Origin: Phallus indusiatus
Lineage: Eukaryota > Basidiomycota > Agaricomycetes > Phallales > Phallaceae
Reading direction: 5' to 3'
Length of the DNA stretch: 64,000 bases
NCBI GenBank assembly: GCA_027605045.1
Contig: JAQFWX010000007.1
Location: 434,001 to 498,000 of the forward strand
Positions 12,212 to 26,042 of this stretch are shown piece by piece. The translations under genes were made by a program, and so were the position numbers. Position 1 is the first letter of the stretch. Each line of letters begins with the position of its first letter. The notes beneath the pieces are model-generated. The model was not told where the DNA came from and ran no database searches. It saw only the letters and a program-made list of their open reading frames with translations.

Positions 12212-13322
12212 CTAGTATCGCTCTCTTCGCACCGGGCGGCGTGCCCTTTCTTCCCAGGCAGCGGCATCCTGCCCCACCTTCCACGTACCGTCAGGGTTTC
12301 TCTCAAAATCCCCGTCACCGTACCCGTAGCTATTTTCAACGATTTAGAGTCAAGATCTATCAACGAGAAAGAACACTTACACTCTTTGCAACAGATTCAA
12401 AAGGCTGTTTCGCAGGGATGGGTCCATACGAACATTCTCGCCCGGCCAAAAACTTCCTACTCCGTTCCTTGCCAAACTTTCCTCAAAGAGCGCTTGAGAG
12501 TAAGTACAACCGCAATTCAACGTTCGGTGAGGGGCCATCCTTGGTGGATACATACGACGCTCACGTCGGGAGTCATGCCACGCACACAAGGCGTTGCCAG
12601 CGCGATTCAAAGAGCAGAACTTCTGTTCTCTAAATCTCGTTCTTTCTTGCGAATCTGAAGGCGATATACCAAGCAGTCTCTGTGATTTTGTTCTCTCTAG
12701 CTCGATCTCCAAATCTCTCAACGTCTGTTGAAGGATTTTGAGTTCGGCCTCCGTGGCTTCCAAGCCTTGAGAACTGCTAATAGTTTGTGGAGGGTATTGC
12801 GTAGACACATTAGACAGATGAGACGGGTTGGTTGAATGATGGAAAAACGGGTGGAATTCCCCGACAGAAGGCACTGGGGGCAACAATGGATTTCGTCTAG
12901 GGGTCATATCTGATAGTAGCTGGGGACCCGCTGAGGAACTGAACAATCCGAATGACCCCCTGGACGAATGTCCCGCTGTTGAAGCCTCAGGGTCTTGCAT
13001 TGGGGAGTCGTAGAATCGGTCTTCAGAGCGGGGCTGGGTGAACTGCTTATCAGTCGAAGGAATAAGGCGGGAAAGAGAGAGAACAGTGGGCATGATGGAT
13101 GCTTACCGAATTTAGCATGTTGGAAAGGGACATGGAGACATCATCGCCGAGCTCACGATTGTTTTGCTGCTCGAATACGGAAGTTGCTGGACGGGGGTCG
13201 AGGTAATGTGATTCGTTGTGGTTATGTCGATTCATATTAGAATAAGGATAATGGAGGATGGAATCAAGAGATGTGTGTCTTATTTCGCGGGTAGAGACAT
13301 TAGAGTTAGGAGTTATTGTCAT
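12212..13322 (-). CDS. conserved basidiomycete protein of unknown function
   Basis: Three exons (13322-13107, 13042-12381, 12329-12212; introns of 64 and 51 bp) give 331 residues. The N-terminal two thirds are Ser/Pro/His-rich and disordered, with a short coiled coil (ATEAELKILQQTLRDLEIEL) near residue 185. The C-terminal block is strikingly conserved in type: ALCAWHDSRRERRMYPPR, then LNCGCTYSQALFEESLARNG, then PSLRNSLLNLLQRV, continued in exon 3 by YGYGDGDFERNPDGTWKVG and a WEERARRP tail. I recall this Cys/His/Trp block from Agaricomycete hypothetical proteins, with no known function. The last intron splits a Val codon exactly. Two fairly long plus-strand frames over this gene are antisense shadows. 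Confidence 0.75.
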
Positions 13323-13791
13323 AGAAGGGGTGCGCTGTGAGGGGCCGACTGATCAAGATTGACAAGGTCGGATGGTAAAATAATGTTTGGTAGTTCGGAC
13401 ATCGTAGCACCTTTGGTTTGTTTTTTTCTTTTCATTGTATAGTAAACCGCGCTTTATATTCCACGATTAAACCTACAATAATTAAATATTTTTTAATTAT
13501 TTTATATTTTTTGGGTTTATAAATAACCTGACCTTCTTATTAGTTTGTAATCCAAATTTATAATCCTTTCTTTAAGCGTCTTGAAAATTTTATTTTTCTT
13601 TTGAAGTATTTATTTCAAACCGAGACACGAGCCGTATTGCACATCTCGATTTCTTTACAACTTATATCTGATCATTTCATACGATTTTGAGGTCCTTACA
13701 CAGCATAACCATTTCCATTTTTATCTAGGTGGTCTGGTGGGTGCTGGAGAACGGGAAAAAAACCTATTTCACATTTCTATAAAAGGACAAG

Positions 13792-14085
13792 CTATAATAC
13801 ACGGTCACTATCGTTCTCGACGTTGAACATGTCGGCGCTGATCTCAAGACGATCTATAATCGACAGGTTCTCCCGCACGGACGGGTCCAAGCTGTCCGCA
13901 GAGAATTCCAATTGATGATGCTGAACTCAGACTTATTGTGATCTTGAGATCGAGACTCGAGTAAGTTGAAAATTTTGTAACCAAGCTTCACACTCACTGA
14001 GAAGAGTCCAATGCTACCAGTCCGGCTTCATTGGCGTATTTTGAAGACGATCGAAAATCGACCCAAAGTATATTTTTTCGGCTGT
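13792..14085 (-). pseudogene. orphan C-terminal coding exon(s) of an unidentified gene
   Basis: From 13920 to 13792 the minus strand reads HHQLEFSADSLDPSVRENLS, then IIDRLEISADMFNVENDSDR-Val-Leu and a stop. Codon use and composition are clearly coding-like. It is preceded by a good acceptor (TTCAG). Upstream, a frame ending ANEAGLVALDSS stops at a GTGAGT donor at 13997, but its phase does not fit the downstream exon cleanly. No further upstream exon is evident through 14.6 kb. This may be the tail of a truncated gene or a gene whose other exons I failed to model. I do not recognise the family. Confidence 0.4.
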
Positions 14086-17000
14086 AACTATGACTTTTAA
14101 ATTGCTGTTTGTTTTGAAGTTCTTGCGTAGGTCATGACTTTCACAAAACTATGGCAACTCGTGATGTTCTCGGCCGAAGTTACAATTCGAAGTCCCGATA
14201 TCAGTCTGACAATACAATTACATTGACTGATACGCAAATATAGGAGATGGCGAGAGGGAGAAAAACTATCTGTTTAACTTCATAAAAAACCCTTGTCTTG
14301 AGAATGCCACAGACACAGAATATTGGGAAGTCTATAGGTACTAAGTTGGTGGCGTGTCAAAGAGTGCAATGATCTTTAGGTCTCGTGTCTACACCAACGC
14401 CGGTATCACCTTTTTGTATTTAATCTTGAAATGTTATATTCACCGTGAATTGTCGCATTCAATTTTATGCACGTATAATTTGTAAAGTGAAAGAGCTATG
14501 ACTTGCCTCCCGAAACGGTTGTTTCCTTTCAAATTGCCGGTAACCGGTAACCTGCTACTAGTGAGTGAACAGCTGTGTTTGGCTTTCTGAACGGGTTGTG
14601 CATAGTCGTAAGGTCCGCGATCCTTTCAGCTTATTCGTAGTGAGAGACGATCTCCTGTGGATGTGAGAACAGTTGGTATGGTTGAAACTTCTGATGGGCG
14701 GCCATCGCAGAGGGTATGAGGTTTTCTGGTCAGTGGGGCTGGGATGACAACCAAGATAATCAAATGTTGTGATACAAAAGGATTTCAATTGCATACGGTG
14801 TCGCGCCTCTCTCTACCGGCGGTTTTTTTTGCAATTCTCGAGAAAGTCCACGATAGTAGGACTATTGACTCTCTCGAATCACATGCTTGATCCAGTTTTA
14901 TTATCACACTCCCACAATAAAGCAAGAAGGGTGGAGCAAGCAATACGAAGACCTTCCAACAAGCCAAACAAGAAACACGAAACGAAAACGGCTACTCTTC
15001 TAAGGATAAGAAAGTATAATGATTGAAAAGGCTGTTTTTTCCGTTTTGAACTTAGAAGACCGACGGAATCAAGTCCTTGGCAAAGAACAAAAGGATGTGT
15101 TCTCGGTAAAGTCTTATGCTTCTTATACTTGACGGAGCATTTAGGGAAGAGTCAAACTAGTTTGAATCCTATACCATCCACTTCTTTCTAAAGAGCAATC
15201 ACATTTAAACAGATGAATTTCCTGGATGTTAATGAGAACTATAGGCACTTATGAGGGGAATAGCAAACATACTTACCTTTCCTTAATCGCTTTTCGCCCT
15301 AAAGTTCCTTCGTATTTAAAAATGTCTGATCAAAGATCCTTGAAGCTGTGGCCACAACCGAAATGGCCACATCCGAAAGGACCCGAATACACTTGATATT
15401 TATTTGTTTCTGGGCCGCCAAATGATATACACAATTACGTGATCCAACAAGACTTATGAACCAGCTATTTAAACCATGAAGTCAAAATCAACTATGAGCC
15501 GACGACAATTTATGTAATAGAAAACGGACCGGCTTTCCAAAATTTATATATTATTGGTGGGGCCGCCGGAAGATCCAGACAACGGACTCAACATATTCGA
15601 GTATAGTGAAAGGTAGGATAACTTGAAAATTAATACACACCTGGAGTGTGCCATCACCAATAATTTCGGTTAATTCAGACCATGCCAAAAAATGCTTATG
15701 TATATACACGCGGCACAACTTCCTGAGGCTGGGTAATTTCTCTAATAAACAGGCATACTTTTGTTCCGCGCGTTCATGGTAGATTCTTCCAAAAAGGATT
15801 TGAAATAGGTTGATGAGAGCGGTCCAATTAAATTTGTCTTTCCTTTGGTCCTTTTCTTGGGGAGGGGGCCCGGCGTCAATAATTCACAATTGACTGAAAA
15901 TATAGACGATTTTGAAAAAGTCAATGAACATTTGCGATCGGTGAACAGATCAAGTGATACCCGTCATGCTCGAAGTTATGATTAGATGAAGTAATCAACA
16001 AGAGGTCACTGGGTATCAAAGTATCAAAGATTATAGGACTTACTTTTGGGAAAGAAGAAAAAAAAAGAGCAAAGCATCAAGGCCGCCATTTTAACCTATG
16101 GTAATCCTGTTTTTATTACGAAACTTTGACAAACGCACCAATGACAGTCAGTGTGATCATAGCACTGATTTAGAAAGAATAATAAAAGAAGTAAAAACGT
16201 GGACCTTTGATGCCATAGAGAAAATTCTAAGTCAGAGGCTAGGTTGACGCTACTGAAAGACAATCAAGATTAGCAAGTCATATTCAAAACTTGGGAAATT
16301 TGAATAGTGCTGTTTGGCCAGTGAAAAGTCGCACAGAGGACTGGCAGTTTAAGCGGTCAAGTCACAGTCACGCGATTGTGACAGTTGGCGTTTCGTGTTT
16401 TTACCGATTCATCATCAAGCATCGTATCAAACCTGGCGTTAGCTTCCTCCTGATTCAAAGTAACCAGTGGCTTCCCATTTAAATGGAAGTTAAGCAAACA
16501 GGGAACATGTTCTCCCCTAAACATACATCTGCACAAAGAAACTATCAGGAATTTTCGTTACTTTTTTAAAAATAGGCAAGGCGGACAATAACTGCACGGA
16601 TACATAACTTACTTAAAAACGAATACGACATCCGTTACCCCTTCAATTATGCTTAAAATTAGTACTGTTTGTATGTTCAAACTATAAAGCCAATTGGGCT
16701 ATTAGGGTTACCCTACAGACCACGGTGTTCAGAATGACTCGCTTTTCGAATGGTAGATACGACCTCAACCCCTTTCGGCTGTTTCAAAATGCCAGTCCTG
16801 AAATCCCGTACACGAATTTATCCCGTCTTCAGGATTAATATCCAACATTGATGATAGAATGTTTGGGTTTTGTTGTTTCCACGTCACATTAACGACACAA
16901 TGGGAATCTTCCGAGTTATTACTTGATTTGTTTATTTCTTCTGCGTGAGTACTGACACCTTATGACCTCTTGATGATAAGGGCTCTCGGATCTCACGGTC

Positions 17001-20000
17001 GTTGTTATCACGAGAAGCGACTTTTCTTCACCGCGTATCTGATTATGCATAACACGGAGAAATCAGGCCGTGAGTTTGTTTTTGTGGTTATTTACAAACA
17101 ATCGCATGTCAATAATAAAATTCAGATATTGTCGCAAAGATGAAGGTCTCTAAAAGGCCCTACTCAGAAATATTCTTAACTACGAAATAGATCGTCACTT
17201 TGCGACAGCGTCACTAGGTTTTGCCAGTGGAACAAGGTAAATATGCATATGACAGGGTTGAGAAGAAAGAACATTTGTTTAATTCTAGAGAGTGTATATT
17301 GTTGTAATTTTGATTGAGGGCGGTTTCATTCCTCACTGGAAGACTACCAGGAACATCAGCATCGCTCCAGCTTAATACCCCTTGTTATTTTTGCGAGTAT
17401 CGTGGTTCAATTACAGCTTGGCGTCAATGTTCGGTACAATGGTATGCTTTATTTTCTTATGTATACTAAATTCAATCATAAGTAGATATCAGCGGGGACG
17501 AATAGGCTACACTTTTTAATTCGTTCGTCCATAAGAGGTCGAGATTTGCGATCAGCTGTGGCTTATCCATTAACCTGGTCCAAAGATTATTCAACAGAGA
17601 TTCTGCCGTCCCATACACAGGAATTCCTCTGAGACCACATGGTCAGATAAATTCTTCCTCTTTCTACATTTCACATTTCGGTAACTCACACTTCCGGAAT
17701 TTCAAATCAGATATGAACATTCTCATTCAAATTATCATCTAGTCCTTCACTAGATCCATGATCCTATCTTCCGGATTTTCCGGAAGAAAATCCGGAAGTG
17801 AGGTGTAATATATAGAGTGATATCTGGAGTTCTTTGATGCTCAAAAGTTACCCACACATAGTCCTAACAGACATGCCTCTGCATGCTATTAGCAAGGAAT
17901 TATTTCATCCTAAAAACCTAATTGTAGTCATTTAGCGTAAAATGTATATCAAAATGTCATACTCATTCCGTAGATTCACGCAAGCCTTCCGCAGCGCTGG
18001 GATGGGAACAGTATTATGGACGTCAATGTAGTGTGCACGGACACGCCTTCCAGTTCTTTGATTTCGAAGTGTCTCACATACACCAAACTCTTGTGTGCTC
18101 GCGTATTTTTTTGGGTTATCTTTTATGGTACATTTATCCCCGATCCAAAACGAAGGCGTCTTCTTTAGAAGATAGATCCCTCATGCGATTTTGGAAATTA
18201 AGGACAGTCGGCTGTCAAATTTGATATCGCCTCAAGGGGTTCTCATTCCCAGTTACTTGTGGAATTAATCAAAAACACAATTTCAAAAATTCAAATCAAA
18301 GCTGCGCACCGCCCTGAGAATAAAACTTTGACCGAAAGCGATGTTGAGCTTTACACTAATGGTAGACAGATTGGTGAGTCAGTAGGAATCCCATTGATGA
18401 CTTCCAAAGAAGCTAGGCCTTGTCATCAACGCAGTTTTGGATCTTGCGTAAAGACAAATTAGTGTAAACGCCACAACCTTGTAACAACTCATGGCCATCT
18501 ATCAAGTTTTTTTCCCGACTACTTCCTGGCTTCTATGCTAGGGAAAGTCATATAACGCCTACCGAGTTCGTAGCTCATCTAAGCTCAAACCTTCTTCCCG
18601 TTACGCAGCATGTCAGAAACGGGCGACTTTCCCTCTGGCAGCATTGGTATTTACTCCAAGCCAGTGTAAAGGTGATCGCATAGTGCTAGTATCATGGTTC
18701 ATGACACAATTGATATGATTATTTGAAAAAATACATATTCATGAATAACGTTAACTATCAGGGACCCTGCGAGTGCCGTTTTGTGCCCCGTCTGATTCAC
18801 GTGGCTAGCTTCGGAGTAGATTGTCGAAAAGAAGTGGTAGCCAATAGAACTTTGGCAATCGGAGTATTTTTGCACGATAACTTTACCCATGCTCGTCAGT
18901 CGTAAAATATCCATGTGTATCAATTTATCAACTTAATCGTATTTGGTGAAAACTCGTGTCTCCAATGATGTAATTCAAGGGCCCGACTCGAATGCTTCTT
19001 GAGTATATGAAAGCGGCAGTACGTTGTCGATCATCTTCGATGATGTGAAAATGGGCTGTTGATGACTGATGCCAGTAGATACATAGATACTCTTAATCAC
19101 CTCGAGGTTTTCAATAGCTACATAGAGTTAGATTTGGGGAGAGAGATTCAGAGGCAGTTGGGATCACAACTCTGGTTGCATCTTCCTTTTGATAGTTCAA
19201 AACTTACATCAGTTTGGCAGATATGCGTTTCGTTGTTTTAGCTGGCGGTGAGTATACTACACTTATCACTGCCACTGATCGTCGAAAGCCCAAGACTATA
19301 ATGATCTACATAGCAATGAGTGAATGTCGTCGGTCTTTCTCTCTGACCGTTTCCTCTCCGGTCAAGTTGAATCAATCGGAAAATCACTTTTACAATTCCC
19401 GTAATGATCTGGATTTACCTTTGAATAAGCGGCGGTTATTAGTATCAGCCATCTACATCTCATTGGAGAAAACTTGACCTCAAAGAAAATCATATGTGCG
19501 ATGTACAGCATCATGGAATATCATGCATCACGCCCTGAGTTCTAAGAAGACCAAACAATCCGGTAACCACTCTCGGGTCGACTGGTTTCTCTCCAGTGGG
19601 TATGTGGACAGATATGTGTACAATAATGTCCAGATGAATGTGGGCTTGAACAGTACCGTATCAAAACACAACAGTTCTTGAAAATGTCCGATGTTACGAA
19701 TGGCTGTACTAAACAGGATCTACATTCAATGTTAGCTACTTAAATTTGCCAGTATTCATCGGTTTGAGCTGAGGCACCGAGCTTTTGAATTTCTCACTCG
19801 GTGGCAAGTAATAGGAACACATACCAGGACATCGGACCGTATTATGGCGCGGGTGCATTTAATTATAACCTCCCACTAGCTATTTTTGCCAAGGACTATC
19901 AGAAAAAAACACGTTAGCCGAAACCCCTAAAATCCTTTTTTTCCAGCTGTTTGCATTGCGGAACAATTTCTGGAAAGAGAAATCACAAGGCCTGGCTCCA

Positions 20001-21109
20001 GTCAAAAGTAACGATTGCTAATAAATGTTAAATCAATAAAGTCACAGCCAGACTATGATGAAGAGTTATTGGTAGTTATGCATTTGGTTCTGAATGCAGA
20101 TTGAAAGATGTGGAAAGCTGAAACTCGAAGCTTGAATAAGATAGAAGTCAGTTTCACCTTGGGATGCCGGATTTCAATGAGAGACGTCGCATCTTCTCTA
20201 CAAATGGCAAGCTGAATTCGCTCATAGACTATTCCAAATTCAGAACGAAAATAGAACAGATAAAAAATGAAAGAACCCAACCTTAGCTTCGAATCTAACT
20301 TGATCGGCGCTCAACAGTTATAATCGGCTCCGGCGACAGAAGTTGTATCCTAACTCGTTAAAAAAACGCTGGCATGTTGCATAAATGTGAACCAAAAGAA
20401 GGAGGAAACGTTTTGCATGCCAGACAGTGCCAACTGGCAGACTGCTACGCGCCGGACAATATTTAGTTTAAATCATCAGTCGCTGGATGTGCGGGCCGAA
20501 TTATGTCGGGAGCCGCACAAATGCGAACAGGTTTGAATGGGTTTTAAAATAATTCCCTCGGTCAGAATTAGTTCCGCCTGTACTTTGGAGATTCAACTCA
20601 TTCGCTCACCTGATTTAAACAGGTGTTCCCCAGCTTGGTAAAACGTTATCAGAGTGATTGGCTTGCTCGATAAGCCCAAATCCGACTCAAGGGTCGGTTT
20701 CTAACCAAGGAAAAAATCTTGGGCCAAGAAGTATAAGAGTCTCCGATCACTATGCCTTGTTTGGACGTCTAATAACTTCACTAGTCTGGCTCCTAGGCAT
20801 ATGGACAAGTGACTTACGCAGATATTTTTGCATGCTGTGAAAATGCTCCGATCGGGCAAGGCCTTGTTGACGTGTGCGATTTCCTGATTGAAACTTTACC
20901 TAACCTGAAAATCCTTGCAGAGGATTCACGAAAACTCAAAAAGCTGTATAAATAGTTTTTACAGGATAACTAGCAAAAAAAAATCATACAATGACTGAAA
21001 TAAAGAAGGGAAGAAAATGCGGGGCAACGATGACAGATTTAACAAAATTGGTAATGGAAATAATAGCGAGTCGATTGCCCTTGTAAGATAATAGCTTCAA
21101 TTGGTAGCT
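14086..21109. other. 7-kb gene-poor, AT-rich region
   Basis: No frame here resembles a known family and the longest frames on either strand are under about 90 codons. Features seen are a cluster of CTTCCGG repeats and hairpins near 17.7-17.8 kb and scattered A/T tracts. I saw no terminal inverted repeats, transposase or reverse-transcriptase motifs. It could be decayed sequence or non-coding transcription units. Confidence 0.45.
17768..17798. repeat. nested hairpins and repeated CTTCCGG motif
   Basis: CTTCCGG at 17768-17774 and CCGGAAG at 17780-17786 form a 7-bp stem with a 5-base loop. Overlapping it, GGATTTTC and GAAAATCC (17773-17780 and 17786-17793) form an alternative 8-bp stem. A third CCGGAAG follows at 17792-17798, and another CTTCCGG lies about 80 bp upstream. 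The role is unknown. Confidence 0.5.
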
Positions 21110-21118
21110 TCAATTGGT
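21093..21118. repeat. 13-bp tandem duplication at PMP3 stop codon
   Basis: AGCTTCAATTGGT occurs twice in direct succession, at 21093-21105 and 21106-21118. The second copy contains the TGA stop (21110-21112) of the PMP3 gene on the minus strand, so the duplication places an extra copy of the last codons in the 3'-UTR. Confidence 0.85.
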
Positions 21119-21701
21119 AGTAGCCCCATAAGATGGATGAGTTACACCACCACCGATACCGGGACCAGGATAAGCTCGCTGATATTCCCCATTTCCGACA
21201 TCTATGAAAAGAAGAAAAGTTATCAGTTATCATTTGGGCGTCATTGGTTCAAACAGGTTTTACATATATAGCCTCCGCGACCGAACTCTGACGAGAATTA
21301 AAAAAAAGGAAGATCAGCGACTACAATACACAGCATGTTGAAAAGATCCGCTTACGTTCTTCAGCCTTCATCCGTTTATAGATAAGCCAGAATGCGTGCT
21401 TGAGAAAAAGAGGAAGAAAAAAGGAAAAGTTAAGTAAAAAGACGCCTTTTCATCGGACTTGAAATAAAAAAAAAAGTTTTCTACATACCAGATGGCCCGG
21501 CAAATAACCAAGAACAGTAAGCAGGATGTTAATTAAAAGGTCGCAAGAGCAGCCACTTATGAATGCGACAGCTGCGGGTGGAAAGATGATGGCAACCTAG
21601 ACGTCAAATTGGCCAGATGAGCATTAATAAGCTGTGGCAATGTATAAACTCTTTCAAAGCCTTACAAGTATAAGACAAATGTCACTTCCACGAACAGGCA
21701 T
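21110..21701 (-). CDS. PMP3-family plasma membrane proteolipid
   Basis: Five short exons (21701-21666, 21596-21489, 21398-21356, 21287-21264, 21201-21110) give 100 residues with matching phases. The core reads VAIIFPPAAVAFISGCSCDL, then LLINILLTVLGYLPGHL and HAFWLIYKRMKAEE. This is the two-helix Pmp3/UPF0057 signature (PPxAVFxxxGC, DLLINILLTxLGYxPGxxHAF). These small proteolipids affect membrane potential and cation tolerance in yeast. A glycine-rich C-terminal extension (GRGGYIYVGNGEYQRAYPGP to SYGATTN) of about 40 residues exceeds yeast Pmp3 (55 residues) but is common in filamentous fungi. The gene contains a 24-nt exon. A CACGTG box lies upstream at 21847-21852. Confidence 0.88.
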
Positions 21702-21846
21702 TTTACAATTTAGATGAGGATGATGATGAACAAGGAAAACGTAGTGGGGGAAAAGGCAACGTCCAGTTAAAATAGTCACAGGTGGGTGACGCCAACCATT
21801 CAATTTTCAAGATCCGATGACGTAGTGTTTGTGTCGTTATCATGAG

Positions 21847-21887
21847 CACGTGACTATTTCCTCATGGAGTCCCAGGCGAGAGCCTGG
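21847..21887. promoter_or_regulatory. CACGTG box and small hairpin upstream of PMP3
   Basis: GCACGTGAC contains a palindromic E-box/CPF1-like core at 21847-21852. A perfect 6-bp hairpin (CCAGGC, loop GAGA, GCCTGG) follows at 21872-21887. They lie about 150-185 bp upstream of the PMP3 start and in the 3' flank of the SAHH gene. A regulatory role is inferred only. Confidence 0.35.
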
Positions 21888-22196
21888 CTACCCTTGAGAA
21901 CAAAACTTGACATTTCTCTATACGAACTACAACATATCGAGTAACTTTCTACCTTTGCCACCATCCGGTGAAGGAGTTGAAACCTTCTATTCCGAAAACG
22001 GTGTAAAGCGTCTTAGCCCAGACTACTACACCACCACACTTGGTTGAACGGCGTCTTCCAAGCTCTTATATCCCATGGGGTTGAAGCCCAAATTGTTTCA
22101 GGCGCGTTGAGGCGACCAAAGTTAACCTAAAAGTTTAAAGAAAAATGAAAGCGATCCGGATGAACGGATCGGGGCGAGGAGCGGGATCTTGGCAGC

Positions 22197-24122
<1,926 letters not shown>

Positions 24123-24323
24123 TTCCAAGGAACTTGGGTGCGATGAAGATGAAGGGGATAAGAGATAAAATTTCGTAGGAACGCCAATTTCTCCCACGCC
24201 TGGCTTTTATTTTATTTTCAATCTCCGCCTTCCTCCCTTCTTCGGCACCGCTGGCTCGCCGCGCGTACCCCAAAAAAAGTCTACAATTCACAAACGTTTT
24301 AGGAACAAGGAACAAGCAACATT

Positions 24324-24609
24324 ATGGGGTCTGACGGCAGTGAAAAGGGTGATGGTAAAGGCAGGGAATGTCGGCTGTATGAATTGCAGCAATTTATGTG
24401 TGAAAACCATCAGAACGAGGAGAACGCAGGAATCAAGTGTTATCCTCTTCCTCGAATATTTTACGAGTATGTATTTTATTGTTTTGAATTTACTTTTCAA
24501 AGACTCTATCTTTCACAGATGTCAGAACAGGCCAGTCGTCGAAATCACCTCGTTAGTTACCATAGATCCCCAAACTGGCGAACTGGCTATTCCTGACAAC
24601 TTGGAGTAG
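24324..24609 (+). CDS. SOM1: Som1-like subunit of the mitochondrial inner membrane peptidase
   Basis: Two exons (24324-24466, 24519-24609; 52-bp intron) give 77 residues. The Cys pattern CRLYELQQFMC, then a GIKCYPLPRIFYEC block, matches yeast Som1 (CRLKELVQWEC, then CSPFKRLFEHC). Som1 associates with Imp1/Imp2 and is needed for processing of some intermembrane-space proteins. The four cysteines suggest a CHCH-like intermembrane-space fold. The C-terminus TSLVTIDPQTGELAIP is hydrophilic. The intron restores the Glu-Cys of the second motif, which supports the model. It shares a short divergent promoter with SAHH. Confidence 0.82.
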
Positions 24610-25114
24610 CGCTTTTTCTTTCAACATTTCATGAACTCGCTTTCTAATAGCATCGTTAGCGAGAAATTACCAAAAGGGAGGCTTTGGAGGGATATAAAAA
24701 ATAAGCAATCCTAAATGCCTTTTTGTTGAACCGGATTAGCCATGGTGTCTCAAGTGATGAATCCGGTTGTCCAATTCGACTTTGTCATTGTGATCGTAAA
24801 TATTGTTGCCAGGTTAGTGCCCCTGTTGTATTAATAACTAGTATTTAACTTTCCGAAAGAACAATCCTTATTCGCGCCGCGATTCTCGACTTCTCAACTA
24901 TGTATTTCCAACACGCGAGGCTAACAATTCAAAATGCCGCAAATACGTATATTACAGAACTGCTGGTGTTTAAACGCCACATTACATGACAAAGAAGATT
25001 TAAATATAGGAGCAAAGCTTGTTTTATCTCTACCAATGCGTTTTGATAAGGAAAAGCTGAAGGATACAGGAGACTACAGAAAGAATTATTTATTTTTTTG
25101 AGATTTTACGGTGA
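24610..25114. other. intergenic, convergent 3' ends
   Basis: This separates the 3' ends of Som1 (+) and the next minus-strand gene. No coding sequence is supported. Confidence 0.5.
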
Positions 25115-25652
25115 TCACCCTAATACGACTTTCAACCTAATCGCGACTGAAAGAATACCCGAAATTGAGTCGTCCCACTCAGCAATTTGGAACCAGTCGC
25201 GGTCGTGACCACTGGACGAGGTTTTGGGATCAAACTGTGCGAGCACTCTCATAGGTGCATATCGAACCACTTCAGTAGTTTTTGGATCTACTTCAGATTG
25301 TGTGGCTTTGACTCCCAAGGTATCAGTTAGCTTGCTATAAAGCGTCTAAAAATCAAAAATATTCTTTGCGATCAGCGACTGATTGGATTGAAGGAGTTGC
25401 ACGCTGATTTGGACTCACTAAGACACTATGGCATGATTCAGCCGCTTGTCTTGAGATGACCAGTGTTGTATTTCTGCCCCATTCAATGATTATATAGGGT
25501 GGTACTCCAGATACTGCAGAGCGCAACCTATCCAGTTCTTTACGGAGCTGCTTGACTTCTTCCTCGATGTCTTTGGTTTTGATGACGACTATTGCGTTTA
25601 TGAGGGTTTCCAATGCTTGAGTCTGCTCGAGAAGATCTGACATGGGCGACAT
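25115..25652 (-). CDS. hypothetical coiled-coil protein
   Basis: Two exons (25652-25419 and 25345-25115) with a 73-bp intron give 154 residues in matching phase. Residues 5-45 form a probable coiled coil (LETLINAIVVIKTKDIEEEV, then KQLRKELDRLRSAVSG). The rest contains an IIIEWGRNTTLVIS strand-like segment and an acidic Trp-containing C-terminus (DRDWFQIAEWDDSIS) ending in a hydrophobic strand. No signal peptide or membrane helix is present. I do not recognise the family, and more N-terminal exons are possible. Confidence 0.55.
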
Positions 25653-26042
25653 GGGTAATACGCGATTCAGCTGTGAGGATTCAGATGAAGGAAAGCGAGA
25701 TAAAGGAAAAATGTTCTTAATTTATAGTTACATACCACATAATATCTACCCGATGTTTCTTTTTTCGCGGTGAACGCTATGGTAATGCATGGCAATCACG
25801 AGATATTGATGGCCTTACACGTCTGTGACTGATTTATTAATGAACGCCTCCCATCGCAATAGACTCCATCACCAGTGGTGACTTGGTGACGCTAGTGAAA
25901 ATGGTTCGCGTTTGATTTTCAGGAGAAGATATGTACATGCAATAATGAAGAAGTTAAACAAAAGAGAGAACAGGGTCCACCGTCCAAGTTTTGTGGACTT
26001 GAATGCATTGATGACTAAATCCACATATGGTATTGTTCGTTC

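Noticed and set aside
12175..12658. Two plus-strand open frames of 90-152 codons
   Set aside because: They are antisense to exons 2 and 3 of the minus-strand conserved protein, whose splice phases and conserved block are much stronger.
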